Shown: positions 37,628 to 46,927 of the stretch, in pieces | Numbering within the stretch: the first letter of the stretch is position 1 | Layout: each line of letters opens with the position of its first letter | Source of the DNA: Clostridium nigeriense | Lineage (GTDB): Bacteria > Bacillota > Clostridia > Clostridiales > Clostridiaceae | DNA: 64,000 nt | Direction: 5' to 3' | NCBI RefSeq assembly: GCF_900086595.1 | Contig: NZ_LT575472.1 | Location: 1,170,451 to 1,234,450, forward strand | The notes under the pieces: model-generated | What the model was told of the DNA's origin: nothing | Databases searched by the model: none | What the model saw: the letters and a program-made list of their open reading frames with translations, nothing else | Program-made: the position numbers and the translations under genes

Positions 37628-38092
37628 ATGAAATTTGGATTAAGAAAACCTAATATAAATAAGTCGATATCAGCAAGAACAACTGGTAAACTAGAGCGGG
37701 CATGGAAAGGAACAATAAATCCTTATTATGGGAAAAAAGGATCTGGTGTATTAAAGGACCCTTCTAGAGCAAGTTATGATAGAGTTTATAATAAAACATC
37801 TTATAGTGTTTATCCTAAGAGAAGAAACAGAAAATATTCTAGAGGTAATAATGATGGAGCAAGTGGCTGTTTAGTTGTAATACTGATAATAATTCTAATA
37901 ATTGGATGGTTTATATCACCCTTAGGAACTTTAGCAGTAGTTTTTATTGGTGGACCTATATTATTATTAATATCAGCAATTTTAGGAATAATATATCTAA
38001 TTTTTTATTTTATAAGATCAATAATACCTAAAAGAGAAAAGAAACAGTATATATTTTATAAGAAAAGAAAAAAGAAAATATTCTTTTTTTAA
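37628..38092 (+). CDS. Phage-associated-type small membrane protein
   Basis: A 154-aa protein. The basic N-terminal half (MKFGLRKPNINKSISARTTG, KGTINPYYGKKGSGVLKDP, YDRVYNKTSYSV) resembles small proteins common in Firmicute prophages and mobile elements. Two hydrophobic helices follow (about 78-100 and 104-128), and the tail is very Lys-rich. ATG 37628 is used, with AAGGGG ten bases upstream; a TTG far upstream is unlikely. Function unknown. Confidence 0.65.
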   Translation: MKFGLRKPNINKSISARTTGKLERAWKGTINPYYGKKGSGVLKDPSRASYDRVYNKTSYSVYPKRRNRKYSRGNNDGASGCLVVILIIILIIGWFISPLGTLAVVFIGGPILLLISAILGIIYLIFYFIRSIIPKREKKQYIFYKKRKKKIFFF

Positions 38093-38189
38093 GAATAGAG
38101 TAAAGTTAATCTAAGGCAGTATTAAGTTTTGATATTTATTTTATATGTTTTAGTGATAGCTTTATTAACAGTAAATTATTAATTTTTGG

Positions 38190-38228
38190 GCTAGTTTAAA
38201 TGGTATGTTTCCATTTAAACTAGCTTTT
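38190..38228 (+). terminator. Terminator in the 38093-38431 gap
   Basis: GCTAGTTTAAATGG (38190-38203) pairs perfectly with CCATTTAAACTAGC (38211-38224), then TTTT. The rest of this 339-bp gap is AT-rich with no other feature I can support. Confidence 0.85.
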
Positions 38229-38431
38229 ATTGTATTATTAATATTATTCAGCATTAAAGTATTATCTTCTTGAGTAAGGTTGTTCAAGTATATTTATTTA
38301 GATATTATGTGGAATTGGAAAAAATTTCTTTGATTTTTATGTTAATTATATATAATTAAATATATATATAAATAGATAAGGATATTAATTTATAAAATAA
38401 TTTTAAATATGAAGTGTAAGGAGAAGTATAG

Positions 38432-39322
38432 ATGCAAGAGGAAAAATATATTAAGTATGGATTATTTACATCTATACTTGTAGCTTTAGGGCCGATACTT
38501 TGGTTATTTATAAACATATACGACAAAAATTATGAAAATATAGTATTGAACATAGTTTTGGTTATTCTTGGAGTTGCTTTAGTACTATTTAATCTTAGAA
38601 ATTATTTAAAGATACATAATAGAAAACACAGCATTGCTTTGGACCTATTAAGTCATATAGTATCATTTATATTTTATATTCTATTAATAGCAGTAATGGT
38701 AATTGCATTTATAGTATTTTATATAGGAATTGTATTTATACAAGAAAAGCTATTTATAAAGGGAGAATATATAACCTATCTTATAAAATCCCCATATTCA
38801 TATTTACTATTTGTAATATTTATAATAGTAGCTATTAGAATAAAAATGATCTTTTCAAAAAAAGAAAAGAAGTATCATAAGAAAAACTTATTTTACTCTT
38901 TAAAGCTTGATATATTAATAGTTATTCCTCTTTTATATTTAGTATTAACTAGCGTAGTAGTAGTTACAGAAGAGGGAATTTGTGATTATAGCTTTTATAA
39001 CTTAAAAGGCACTAAATATAGCTTTAATGATGTAGAGTATGTAAATACCGGATTTGTTATTAGAGGAAGAAATAAAGGAGAATTTTTTTATAATATTCAA
39101 TTAAAAAATGGTAAAAAACTTAAATTAGCTCATCCATCTATGACCCAACCATCAAATAAGTATGATTATGATACATGGCAAGAATATGTTGATATAGACA
39201 ATTATATTATGAAAAGTGGAGCTAAAAAAGAATCTAGTGAAAATGGTTCACAATATGTACAAATGGATAAGATATACATAGATAAATTATTAGAGGTTAT
39301 AAGAAATGGTATGCAGCAATAA
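38432..39322 (+). CDS. Uncharacterised membrane protein
   Basis: A 296-aa protein with about five membrane helices in residues 1-175 (SILVALGPILWLFI, IVLNIVLVILGVALVLF, FIFYILLIAVMVIAFIVFYI, YLLFVIFIIVAIRI, LDILIVIPLLYLVLTSVVVV), then a soluble 115-aa C-terminal domain (YNIQLKNGKKLKLAHPSM). The latter resembles a PH-like domain of small membrane proteins, but I cannot assign it. AAGGAG precedes the ATG. Confidence 0.7.
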   Translation: MQEEKYIKYGLFTSILVALGPILWLFINIYDKNYENIVLNIVLVILGVALVLFNLRNYLKIHNRKHSIALDLLSHIVSFIFYILLIAVMVIAFIVFYIGIVFIQEKLFIKGEYITYLIKSPYSYLLFVIFIIVAIRIKMIFSKKEKKYHKKNLFYSLKLDILIVIPLLYLVLTSVVVVTEEGICDYSFYNLKGTKYSFNDVEYVNTGFVIRGRNKGEFFYNIQLKNGKKLKLAHPSMTQPSNKYDYDTWQEYVDIDNYIMKSGAKKESSENGSQYVQMDKIYIDKLLEVIRNGMQQ

Positions 39323-39377
39323 TGAATGATATAATGTAAAATATATTAAAATAACTTATTTTGTAGGGGGAAGTCAT

Positions 39378-39749
39378 ATGGCTAGACCAAGAAAATTTAG
39401 AAGAGTTTGTTGTTTACCAGAAATAGATATATATGGACCTATTAATGGAAAGATGAAAGAAGAAGATTTTATTATAATGACTGTGGATGAATATGAAGTC
39501 ATAAGATTGATTGATTTAGAAGGATTTAATCAAGAAGAATGTGCTGGTCAAATGAATGTTGCACGTACGACTGTTCAGGGAATATATAATGATGCTAGGA
39601 GAAAACTTGCAGAGTCATTGGTTAATGGAAAAGTATTAAGAATTGAAGGAGGAAATTACGAGCTTTGCAGTAGTTTTGAAAAAAAATGCGGTGGAAAGGG
39701 ATGTCCTAAAAATAGATGTGGTATATCTATTAAAAAAAATGAAGATTAA
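39378..39749 (+). CDS. DUF134 family DNA-binding protein
   Basis: A 123-aa protein of the DUF134 (UPF0251) family: [20 protein letters not shown], a helix-turn-helix [20 protein letters not shown], and a sigma-4-like recognition helix [16 protein letters not shown]. The Cys-rich tail ([19 protein letters not shown]) may bind metal. These genes usually sit beside NifX/NifB-type genes, as here, and are probably regulators of them. GGGGGAAG precedes the ATG. Confidence 0.9.
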   Translation: MARPRKFRRVCCLPEIDIYGPINGKMKEEDFIIMTVDEYEVIRLIDLEGFNQEECAGQMNVARTTVQGIYNDARRKLAESLVNGKVLRIEGGNYELCSSFEKKCGGKGCPKNRCGISIKKNED

Positions 39750-39859
39750 CTTTATAAGAGTAGCTAGAATATCTTTAATAGAATATATTTTAACTGCTCT
39801 AATAAAGTATAATTGTTGTAAGAAATTTATACTAATAACATAGACTATAATTTATGTTA

Positions 39860-40222
39860 TTAATGATGACACCCATGTTCATGTTCATGGCAAACATCAC
39901 CTGAATCTACAAGTGTACCATCTAACCAGCTTTGGGCTACAGTTTTTAAATCTCCTGAACACCCACGTATTACGTCAATTCCAGAATTTTTTAGAACTCT
40001 TACTGCACCTTCTCCCATATTACCTGCCAACATAAGTGTAACTCCTATATCAGCCAAAATTTTTGAAATGTTTGATTTACAGCCACAGCCTTCAGGAGAT
40101 TGAACATTTTCAGAATCAATTATTTCTTTTGTATCAGTATTTACTGTGAAAACAGTAAAGTATTCACAATGTCCAAAATGATCATCAATCTTATTATCTC
40201 TTGATGGTAATGCAATTTTCAT
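39860..40222 (-). CDS. NifX-type dinitrogenase iron-molybdenum cofactor-like protein
   Basis: A 120-aa protein with the NifX/NifB C-terminal fold: MKIALPSRDNKIDDHFGHC, GVTLMLAGNMGEGAVRVLKN and GIDVIRGCSGD. In organisms without nitrogenase such proteins are thought to bind metal or Fe-S clusters. The His/Cys-rich tail CHEHEHGCHH supports metal binding. It converges with the DUF134 gene and has its own promoter over a palindrome. Confidence 0.88.
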   Translation of the reverse strand: MKIALPSRDNKIDDHFGHCEYFTVFTVNTDTKEIIDSENVQSPEGCGCKSNISKILADIGVTLMLAGNMGEGAVRVLKNSGIDVIRGCSGDLKTVAQSWLDGTLVDSGDVCHEHEHGCHH

Positions 40223-40285
40223 AAAAATACACTCCTTTATTTTTTATTAATCCATATAAGTTAAAAAACACGTTATATAAATAGT

Positions 40286-40313
40286 ATATTAGCACATTAA
40301 TGACATATGTCAA
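40286..40313 (-). promoter_or_regulatory. Promoter of the NifX-like gene overlapping a palindrome
   Basis: On the minus strand TTGACA (40313-40308), 16-bp spacer and TAATAT (40291-40286). The perfect palindrome TGACATATGTCA (40301-40312) covers the -35 box and lies between two divergent genes, so it may be an operator for one or both. Confidence 0.55.
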
Positions 40314-40371
40314 TAATTATTAATTAAATAATATTACAAAAATTATGAAAATATAGAAAGGGTGAGAGAGT

Positions 40372-41115
40372 ATGAAGAAGATACTTTTAATTAATTCTAG
40401 TAGCAGAAAGAAAAACACGTACAAGCTATTAAGTTCAATTGAAGATATATTAAAAGATAAAGGTTATGAAACAGAGCTTATAAGCTTATTAAATTTTAAA
40501 ATAGATTTTTGCAAAGGGTGCGAAGTGTGTATTTTAAAGGGGAAATGTATTGTTAAAGATGAAGCTAATATTATAATGAAAAAAATAATTGAAAGCGATG
40601 GACTTATAATAGGAACTCCTGTTTATTTAAATAATATGAGCGGAATATTAAAGACTTTTATAGACAGGACTTGTAGCTGGTTCCATAGAAGTGAAGTATC
40701 TAAAAAGCCAACTTTACTTCTTGCAAGTACTCAAGGCTCAGGCATAGAAAACACCTTAAATTCTATGAAAGAAGTTATGATTCAATGGGGTGTTTTTTTA
40801 GGTGGTACTATTTCACGAAATGGTAGAAATTTTAATAAGCATATAGAAGAAAAAGAATTATTACAATTTATTAAATTAATAGAGTCTCAAGGAAAGGATT
40901 ACTCTCCAAGTTTTAAAGAAATTTATACTTATAACATTCAAAGAACCTTAGCAACTAATGTTTTTCCAGTAGATAAAGAATACTGGATTAATAAAGGATG
41001 GCTTGATAAAGAATATTTTCCTAATGTAAAACTTAATATTGTAAAAAGGGTATATGGAGATGGGCTTTATAGAATCCTAACTAAAGTAATAAAACCTGCT
41101 AATGAAGTTAAGTAA
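40372..41115 (+). CDS. Flavodoxin-fold FMN reductase with N-terminal cysteine cluster
   Basis: A 247-aa NADPH-dependent FMN reductase / iron-sulfur flavoprotein. The FMN loop is NSSSRKKNTYKLL, the cysteine motif CKGCEVCILKGKC (about 49-61) could hold a cluster, and GTPVYLNNMSGILKTFIDRT is family-typical. The last 75 residues are an extension unlike simple flavodoxins. It starts the cluster with the FAD oxidoreductase and ABC exporter and could pass electrons to it. Confidence 0.86.
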   Translation: MKKILLINSSSRKKNTYKLLSSIEDILKDKGYETELISLLNFKIDFCKGCEVCILKGKCIVKDEANIIMKKIIESDGLIIGTPVYLNNMSGILKTFIDRTCSWFHRSEVSKKPTLLLASTQGSGIENTLNSMKEVMIQWGVFLGGTISRNGRNFNKHIEEKELLQFIKLIESQGKDYSPSFKEIYTYNIQRTLATNVFPVDKEYWINKGWLDKEYFPNVKLNIVKRVYGDGLYRILTKVIKPANEVK

Positions 41116-41186
41116 TATTAATATTTTTTTATTATAAGAATAAAATTAATAAGAGAATAATAATTTATAAAATTTAAGGGGTATAT

Positions 41187-43040
41187 ATGGAGTATGATGT
41201 TATTGTAATAGGAGCAGGAATATCAGGTCTTACAGCAGCTTCTTTATTAGCAAAAAGAAAGTTAAAGGTATGTGTAGTTGAAGCACAAAATAAGCCTGGG
41301 GGATCTTGTGGGATATTCAAGAGAAAAGATACAGTTTTTGAACAAGGAGCAGCTATGATATATGGATTTAATGATAAAGGATTTGCTCCACATAGATTTG
41401 TTTTTAATGCCTTGGAAGAACCTATAGATATAATAAAGCATGATGAGCTTTATGCAATTAACTATGGAGAGCATAGAATAATCTTCCATGAAGATATAAA
41501 CATGTTTATAGAAGAATTAACAAAGGTTTTTCCAGATGAAAAAGAAAATTTTAAAAGATTTTATAATGATTTAAGTAAACAGTATACAAAGATAATAGCA
41601 GAAAAACCTAATTTTATATCACCAGATGCTATGAAAAAATCCCAAGGATTAGAAGGATTTTTAAGACATCCTATTGAGTATATAAGATTTTTAGGATATA
41701 TGAATAAAAATACGGTAAGTATATTAAAAAAATATTTTAAATATGAAAATGTATTTAACTTGTTTGACAAGTTAACATCTACATATTGTTATACAAATGT
41801 TGAAGAAACCCCAGCAATATTATCATCTATAATGTTTGTGGATAATCATTTTGGAGGTAGCTATTATCCAGCTGGTTCAACTTTAAATTTAGTTGGAAAA
41901 TTAGAAAAAGTAATAGAAGAAAATCATGGGCAAATGATTTACAGAAAAGAAGTAGAAAAAATAATAGTAGAAAATAATAAAGCAAATAAAGTTAAGCTAG
42001 ATGATGGAACTATTATAAGTGGAAAATATATTATTAATTCCGGAAATATATGGAACTTATATAATAAGTTGTTAAAAGATAATATAAGTGAAGAAATTAA
42101 AACATGGGCAAATAATTTAGAAAAATCTTATCCGTCAGTAGTTTTATTTGCACTTGTAAAAGAAGAGGCAATTCCAGAAGGAACTTTGCCAATTGAAATG
42201 ATAATTGGTAATAAAACTAAATTAGATGAGGGAGAAGTTACTGTTTATATTTTAAGTATTGATGATAAGACTCTTTGTGAAAAAGGATATCATACTATAT
42301 TTGCAATAGGACCTACTTTTAAAAAATGGCCTAAGGGATTTAAGAATAATTATAATACTAAAACATATAGAGAAATGAAAGAAGTAGAAAAATATAGAAT
42401 GCTAGATATTTTAGAAAAAAGGTTTCCTAGTTTTAAAGAAAATTTATGCCATGTAGAAGTTAGCACTCCAACAACTTTAAATAGATATGTGTTAAAAGAA
42501 GAGGGAAGTGTAGCAGGACCTAAACAAAAATTGGGACAACACATGTTAAAAAGACTAAAAACTAAGAGTGAAATAAATAATCTTTTTAATTGTGGAGAGT
42601 CAACTGTTATGGGAACAGGTACACCTGCTGTTACTGTTTCTGGAATAAGTGCAGCAAATCTTATATTAAGAGATTTAGGTATACAAGAGTTTGAGTATAA
42701 AGAAAATATGAAAAACTATGTAAATATAGTAAAAAAGCCTTTTGGGAAGAATCAAATTAAAATAGGAAAAAATAAAAATGAAGAAAAGATAGCTAAGTTA
42801 GCTTTAGAGTGTCAATTTTGCGATAATCCTTTATGTGAAAGAGGATGTATAGATAATGTGCCTATAAGGGAAATCAATAGAAGAGTTGCAGTAGGAAATT
42901 ATTATGGAGCTAAGAAGTTATTAAGAGTTTATGATAGTAATCCATGTCTATCTTGTGAAAGTAAAGAATGTGAAAATAAATGTATAAGAAAAGGCTTTAA
43001 AAAGGAAGTAAGTATAAAAGAAATAAATACTGGACTTTAG
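41187..43040 (+). CDS. CrtI-like FAD oxidoreductase fused to a cysteine-rich (Fe-S) tail
   Basis: A 617-aa protein. Residues 1-500 are a phytoene-desaturase/RetSat-like flavoprotein: VIVIGAGISGLTAASLLAKR binds FAD, then GGSCGIFKRKD, FGGSYYPAGST and the C-terminal GESTVMGTGTPAVTVSGI. From about 541 two Cys clusters follow, CQFCDNPLCERGC and CLSCESKECENKC, like the 4Fe-4S domain at the N-terminus of NfnB/GltD. The fusion would let the enzyme accept electrons from ferredoxin or the flavoprotein upstream. Substrate unknown; a lipid or polyene is plausible. The ABC ATPase gene starts 11 bp downstream. Confidence 0.85.
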   Translation: MEYDVIVIGAGISGLTAASLLAKRKLKVCVVEAQNKPGGSCGIFKRKDTVFEQGAAMIYGFNDKGFAPHRFVFNALEEPIDIIKHDELYAINYGEHRIIFHEDINMFIEELTKVFPDEKENFKRFYNDLSKQYTKIIAEKPNFISPDAMKKSQGLEGFLRHPIEYIRFLGYMNKNTVSILKKYFKYENVFNLFDKLTSTYCYTNVEETPAILSSIMFVDNHFGGSYYPAGSTLNLVGKLEKVIEENHGQMIYRKEVEKIIVENNKANKVKLDDGTIISGKYIINSGNIWNLYNKLLKDNISEEIKTWANNLEKSYPSVVLFALVKEEAIPEGTLPIEMIIGNKTKLDEGEVTVYILSIDDKTLCEKGYHTIFAIGPTFKKWPKGFKNNYNTKTYREMKEVEKYRMLDILEKRFPSFKENLCHVEVSTPTTLNRYVLKEEGSVAGPKQKLGQHMLKRLKTKSEINNLFNCGESTVMGTGTPAVTVSGISAANLILRDLGIQEFEYKENMKNYVNIVKKPFGKNQIKIGKNKNEEKIAKLALECQFCDNPLCERGCIDNVPIREINRRVAVGNYYGAKKLLRVYDSNPCLSCESKECENKCIRKGFKKEVSIKEINTGL

Positions 43041-43050
43041 GAGTTATATT

Positions 43051-43980
43051 ATGTATATACTTCAAATTAAAAATTTGCATAAAAAGTATAGTGATTTTGA
43101 AGTACTAAAGGGGATAAATTTAGAAATAAGAAATGGCGATATTTATGGATTATTAGGGCCTAATGGAGCTGGAAAGAGCACTTTAATTAAAATTATATCA
43201 GGTATTGAAAAAATAAATTCAGGTGAGATATTATTTGAAGAAAAGGAAATTAAGATAAATAAATATAAAAGATATATTGGTTTATTACCACAAGATATTG
43301 CTATATATAATGATTTTACAGCAAGAGAAAATGTGTCTTTTTTCTGCTCCTTATATGGATATAGAGGTAGAGAACTTAAGAGAAGAGTAAATAAAGCCCT
43401 AGAATTTGTTGGGCTTTTAGAGGTAGGAAATAAAAAAGCTAATGAGTTTTCTGGAGGAATGAAAAGAAGATTAAATATGGCATGTGCAATAGCTCATAGC
43501 CCTAGATTGATAATAATGGATGAGCCAACTGTAGGTATAGATCCACAATCAAGAAATCATATTTTGCAATCTGTTAAGAAATTAAATGAAGAGGGAGCTA
43601 CTATAATATACACATCTCATTACATGGAAGAAATAGAGGAGTTATGTAATAATATTTCAATTATAGATAATGGAAAAGTGATAGCGAAAGGTACTAAGGA
43701 ATATTTAAAATCAAGTATAGTTAGTGAAAATATATGTACTATAACATTAAAAAAAGAGATATACAACATAAGAGAACAAATAAGAAAAATACAAGGTATT
43801 CATAGGGTTGAAGTATATGAGAAAAAATTAAAGTGCTATTATTCTAGAGGGATAAATGTAATTCCATACATTATAAACACAATAAGTAATAATAGTGGAA
43901 TTGTAGAAAGTATAGAAAGTGAAGTACCTACATTAGAAAGTGTGTTTTTAAAATTAACAGGAAAACAATTAAGAGATTGA
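43051..43980 (+). CDS. ABC transporter ATP-binding protein (ABC-2 exporter)
   Basis: A 309-aa DRA/CcmA-type ATPase. Walker A GPNGAGKST (about 36-44), Q-loop LLPQDIAIYN, signature FSGGMKRRLNMA, Walker B LIIMDEPTVGIDP and H-loop TSHYMEE are present, with an 80-residue C-terminal extension of the drug/lipid exporter kind. It is followed by two ABC-2 permeases with short spacing, so it powers export. Confidence 0.95.
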   Translation: MYILQIKNLHKKYSDFEVLKGINLEIRNGDIYGLLGPNGAGKSTLIKIISGIEKINSGEILFEEKEIKINKYKRYIGLLPQDIAIYNDFTARENVSFFCSLYGYRGRELKRRVNKALEFVGLLEVGNKKANEFSGGMKRRLNMACAIAHSPRLIIMDEPTVGIDPQSRNHILQSVKKLNEEGATIIYTSHYMEEIEELCNNISIIDNGKVIAKGTKEYLKSSIVSENICTITLKKEIYNIREQIRKIQGIHRVEVYEKKLKCYYSRGINVIPYIINTISNNSGIVESIESEVPTLESVFLKLTGKQLRD

Positions 43981-43997
43981 TATAACAGAGAGGATAT

Positions 43998-45140
43998 ATG
44001 GTATTATTTAGTTTAATAAAAAAAGAAATTATACATTTTTTCAGAAACAAATCTAATGTTGTAACAATGTTTATATTTCCTGTAATTCTTATAGTTATAA
44101 TGGGTTTTTCCTTAAATGGACTTATGAATGTTGATACTAATATATTTGAAAATAAAAAAGTTTATTATAAAATTAATGATTTTAATATTGAAAATAACTA
44201 TTTGCAGTTATTTAAAAGTTTTAAGCATAACTGTGAAGAAGAGCTAAGAATAGAATTTCAAGAAATAAATGAAGAAAATTATGGAAAAGATAGTGTAAAT
44301 AAATATGAAGCATTAGCTTTTATAAGTATAAATGAAGATAAATATGATTTTTATAGAAATGAGAATAAAGAAGATAGTTCTCAAAAAATCTTTAGAAGTA
44401 TTTTTAAACAATATCTAGAAAGTTATTCTGTTACAAATATTGCATTAGAAAAAAATAGTAATATTCTAAAAGAAATAAAAGAATCTGAAGTAATAGTAGA
44501 GGATCAGGGGATATCAAATGAGGGAATAAGTTCTTTTGCTTACTATACTTTTGCAGAGCTTGTTTTAATAATTGTTTATATATCACAAATAACAAGTGTA
44601 TCTACTTATAATGAAGGAGTAGAAAAGACATATTTAAGATTAAAAGTATCAAAAGCAAGTGAGTTTACTATTATTTTATCAAAGCTTATATTAGGCATAG
44701 TAGTAGGAATACTACAAATTTTAATAGTTTATTTTGTTAGCACTGTGTTTTTAAATATAAATTGGGGAGAAAATATTAGAGAAATTATAGCTGTATTAAT
44801 AGCTCTTATAATTTTTAGTTCTATTTTGGGGATAACTATAGGTTATGTGTTTAAAGATTCTAAAGCAGCAAGTAGTGTTATAAATATTTCATTAATAGTT
44901 TTAGGACTCTTAGGGGGATGCTATTTACCCATATCTTTAATAAAATCAAATATGATAACTAGCTTATTATGTAAAATTACACCTACTTACTGGGCAAATA
45001 TATCATTATTAAGTTTAAGTTCTGGAATTAAAACTAATTATTCAATTATATCAATAGTACTATCTTTAGAATTATCATTAATATTATTAATAATTTGTAT
45101 ATTTAGTAATAGCTTTAAGGTAGGTGATAAACTTGCTTAA
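43998..45140 (+). CDS. ABC-2 type permease 1
   Basis: A 380-aa exporter subunit of the ABC2_membrane_3 type: one N-terminal helix (about 22-42), a large external loop (45-180) and five helices in the C-terminal half (ELVLIIVYISQITSVSTY onward, GIVVGILQILIVYFVSTVFL, EIIAVLIALIIFSSILGIT, INISLIVLGLLGGCYLPI). It overlaps the next permease by a few codons. Substrate not known. Confidence 0.92.
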   Translation: MVLFSLIKKEIIHFFRNKSNVVTMFIFPVILIVIMGFSLNGLMNVDTNIFENKKVYYKINDFNIENNYLQLFKSFKHNCEEELRIEFQEINEENYGKDSVNKYEALAFISINEDKYDFYRNENKEDSSQKIFRSIFKQYLESYSVTNIALEKNSNILKEIKESEVIVEDQGISNEGISSFAYYTFAELVLIIVYISQITSVSTYNEGVEKTYLRLKVSKASEFTIILSKLILGIVVGILQILIVYFVSTVFLNINWGENIREIIAVLIALIIFSSILGITIGYVFKDSKAASSVINISLIVLGLLGGCYLPISLIKSNMITSLLCKITPTYWANISLLSLSSGIKTNYSIISIVLSLELSLILLIICIFSNSFKVGDKLA

Positions 45141-46245
45141 GTTAATGTTAAATACTATTAAATTAGTTCTAAAGAAAAAGAGTTTTATTGTTATGGGAAT
45201 AATAGCTCCAGGCATTATTATAGTATTTTTTACCTTTGTATTTGGAAAGGATGTTAACTATAAAGTTGGAGTAATAGATAAAGATAATAAATATATATCA
45301 AGAGAAGTAATTAAAGCCATAAGCGAAATAGAAAATGTAGATATATTAGATGCAAGTAATGATAATTACGAAATGCTTTTAATATCTCATCAAATACAGT
45401 TAGCAGTTATAATAGAAGAGGGCTTTTCAGAGAGGTTATTAAATTTAAATAAGTGTGATGTTATTACTAAGTCCATTTCAAATAGTGATGTAAAAGAAAT
45501 TTTAGTATCCACAATAAAAAGAAGAGTAAATAATTTAAGTTTAATAGCTAAAGTTAGTGATAAAAATTTAGAAGAGTTTATGAAACTTAATGAGAATACT
45601 CAAAAGAATATAGTAAACTATAACTTAAGTAACATAATTGAAAGTAAACCATCTATAGAAAATTCAATAGGAATAGTTATAATGATGATATTAATAAGTG
45701 GTGCAGCTATAGCAAGTTTTTTAATTGAAGATGAGGAGCATCAAACTAAAGCTAGAGTTTTAGTAAGTGGAATACCAGAATATAAATATTATTTCTCTTT
45801 ACTATTAGTATTTTATTTATTGTCTTCTATTAGTAGTATTATATATTATACCCTTTGCAAAATACTAAATTTAGATTTTGGAATGAGTAACACTAATAAT
45901 TTTTTAGTAGTTATGTTATTTCTTAATTTAGTATCAATATCCTTAAATTTATTTATAGTAAGTCTTACAAGAAATAGATATGTTTCTAGTACTATTAATA
46001 TATTAATAGTTATCCCAACTTGTATGATATCAGGGGTATTCTGGAATTTTGATGTTATGTCAGATTCTTTAAAAAAGATAGGAAGTTTAATGCCACAAAG
46101 GTTAGTATATGTAAGTATAAAAAAGTTACAAGCCTATGAAAATTTATATTATATAAGAGATTATATGCTTTATATGATATGTATTTCATTAATTTTTTTT
46201 ATTTTAAGTTTAATTATTTTTAATAACAAAAGAGTGAAAAACTAA
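45133..46245 (+). CDS. ABC-2 type permease 2
   Basis: A permease of about 370 aa with the same architecture as its neighbour: N-terminal helix (FIVMGIIAPGIIIVFFTFVF), external domain, then five C-terminal helices, including IGIVIMMILISGAAIASFLI and ILIVIPTCMISGVFW. TTG 45133 is chosen since AGGTGA lies five bases upstream; GTG 45124 is an alternative that overlaps the ribosome site. Translation is coupled to permease 1. Confidence 0.9.
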   Translation: MLKLMLNTIKLVLKKKSFIVMGIIAPGIIIVFFTFVFGKDVNYKVGVIDKDNKYISREVIKAISEIENVDILDASNDNYEMLLISHQIQLAVIIEEGFSERLLNLNKCDVITKSISNSDVKEILVSTIKRRVNNLSLIAKVSDKNLEEFMKLNENTQKNIVNYNLSNIIESKPSIENSIGIVIMMILISGAAIASFLIEDEEHQTKARVLVSGIPEYKYYFSLLLVFYLLSSISSIIYYTLCKILNLDFGMSNTNNFLVVMLFLNLVSISLNLFIVSLTRNRYVSSTINILIVIPTCMISGVFWNFDVMSDSLKKIGSLMPQRLVYVSIKKLQAYENLYYIRDYMLYMICISLIFFILSLIIFNNKRVKN

Positions 46246-46295
46246 TATAAATAAGATAAAATTGTATTTAAAATTTTAAGTCATATGGAGGGAAA

Positions 46296-46835
46296 ATGTA
46301 CTTAGTATCTTTATATTTTGATAATAAATCTGAAAGTAAAATACAAGGGATTATAAATAAAGTAGCTGAAAAAAGTGGGAATAATTTTATGATAGATAAT
46401 AATGTTCCTCCACATATAACTATTGCAGCATTCCAAAGTAATAAAGAAGAGAAGATTATAGAATTATTAGATAAAATAATTAAAAATAGTTGTGAAGGAT
46501 TAATAACTTGGGCATCTATAGGATCATTTAAATCATCAGTTATATTTTTAGCACCAATTTTAAATGAATATTTACATAATCTATCAGTCAATATATATGA
46601 AGACTTATCTTCAGTAGAGGATATAGATATTAGTAAATTTTATTTACCATTTCAATGGATGCCACATACAACTATTGCAAAAAAATTGACTAATGAAGAA
46701 TTAATTTTAGGGTTCCAAGAGTTAAATGATAATTTTACTATTTTTAGTGGAAGAATAACTAAAATTGCATTATCTAAAACAAATCCTCTTGAAGATATCA
46801 TTGTATGGAATTTAGAAAATAAATTAAAAGAATAG
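46296..46835 (+). CDS. 2'-5' RNA ligase / cyclic phosphodiesterase superfamily protein
   Basis: A 179-aa protein of the 2H phosphoesterase fold. Both HxT motifs are present, PPHITIA (about 40) and MPHTTIAK (about 128), so the active site is intact. Family members hydrolyse or ligate 2'-5' or cyclic phosphodiester bonds. It starts 50 bp after the exporter genes with a good GGAGGG site and may or may not belong to that unit. Confidence 0.85.
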   Translation: MYLVSLYFDNKSESKIQGIINKVAEKSGNNFMIDNNVPPHITIAAFQSNKEEKIIELLDKIIKNSCEGLITWASIGSFKSSVIFLAPILNEYLHNLSVNIYEDLSSVEDIDISKFYLPFQWMPHTTIAKKLTNEELILGFQELNDNFTIFSGRITKIALSKTNPLEDIIVWNLENKLKE

Positions 46836-46861
46836 CAATGAGAAATTAGAAACTCATTGCT
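46834..46861. terminator. Hairpin terminator after the RNA-ligase-like gene
   Basis: AGCAATGAG (46834-46842) pairs with CTCATTGCT (46853-46861). The following T content is modest. Confidence 0.55.
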
Positions 46862-46927
46862 ATTATATTGACATATAGTAGTTTTATATGAAAATTGATA
46901 AACTGAATTTATTACAAATTTATTAGA

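Noticed and set aside
39643..39843. 66-codon frame overlapping the DUF134 gene
   Set aside because: It is a shifted frame of a well-supported gene with no ribosome site.
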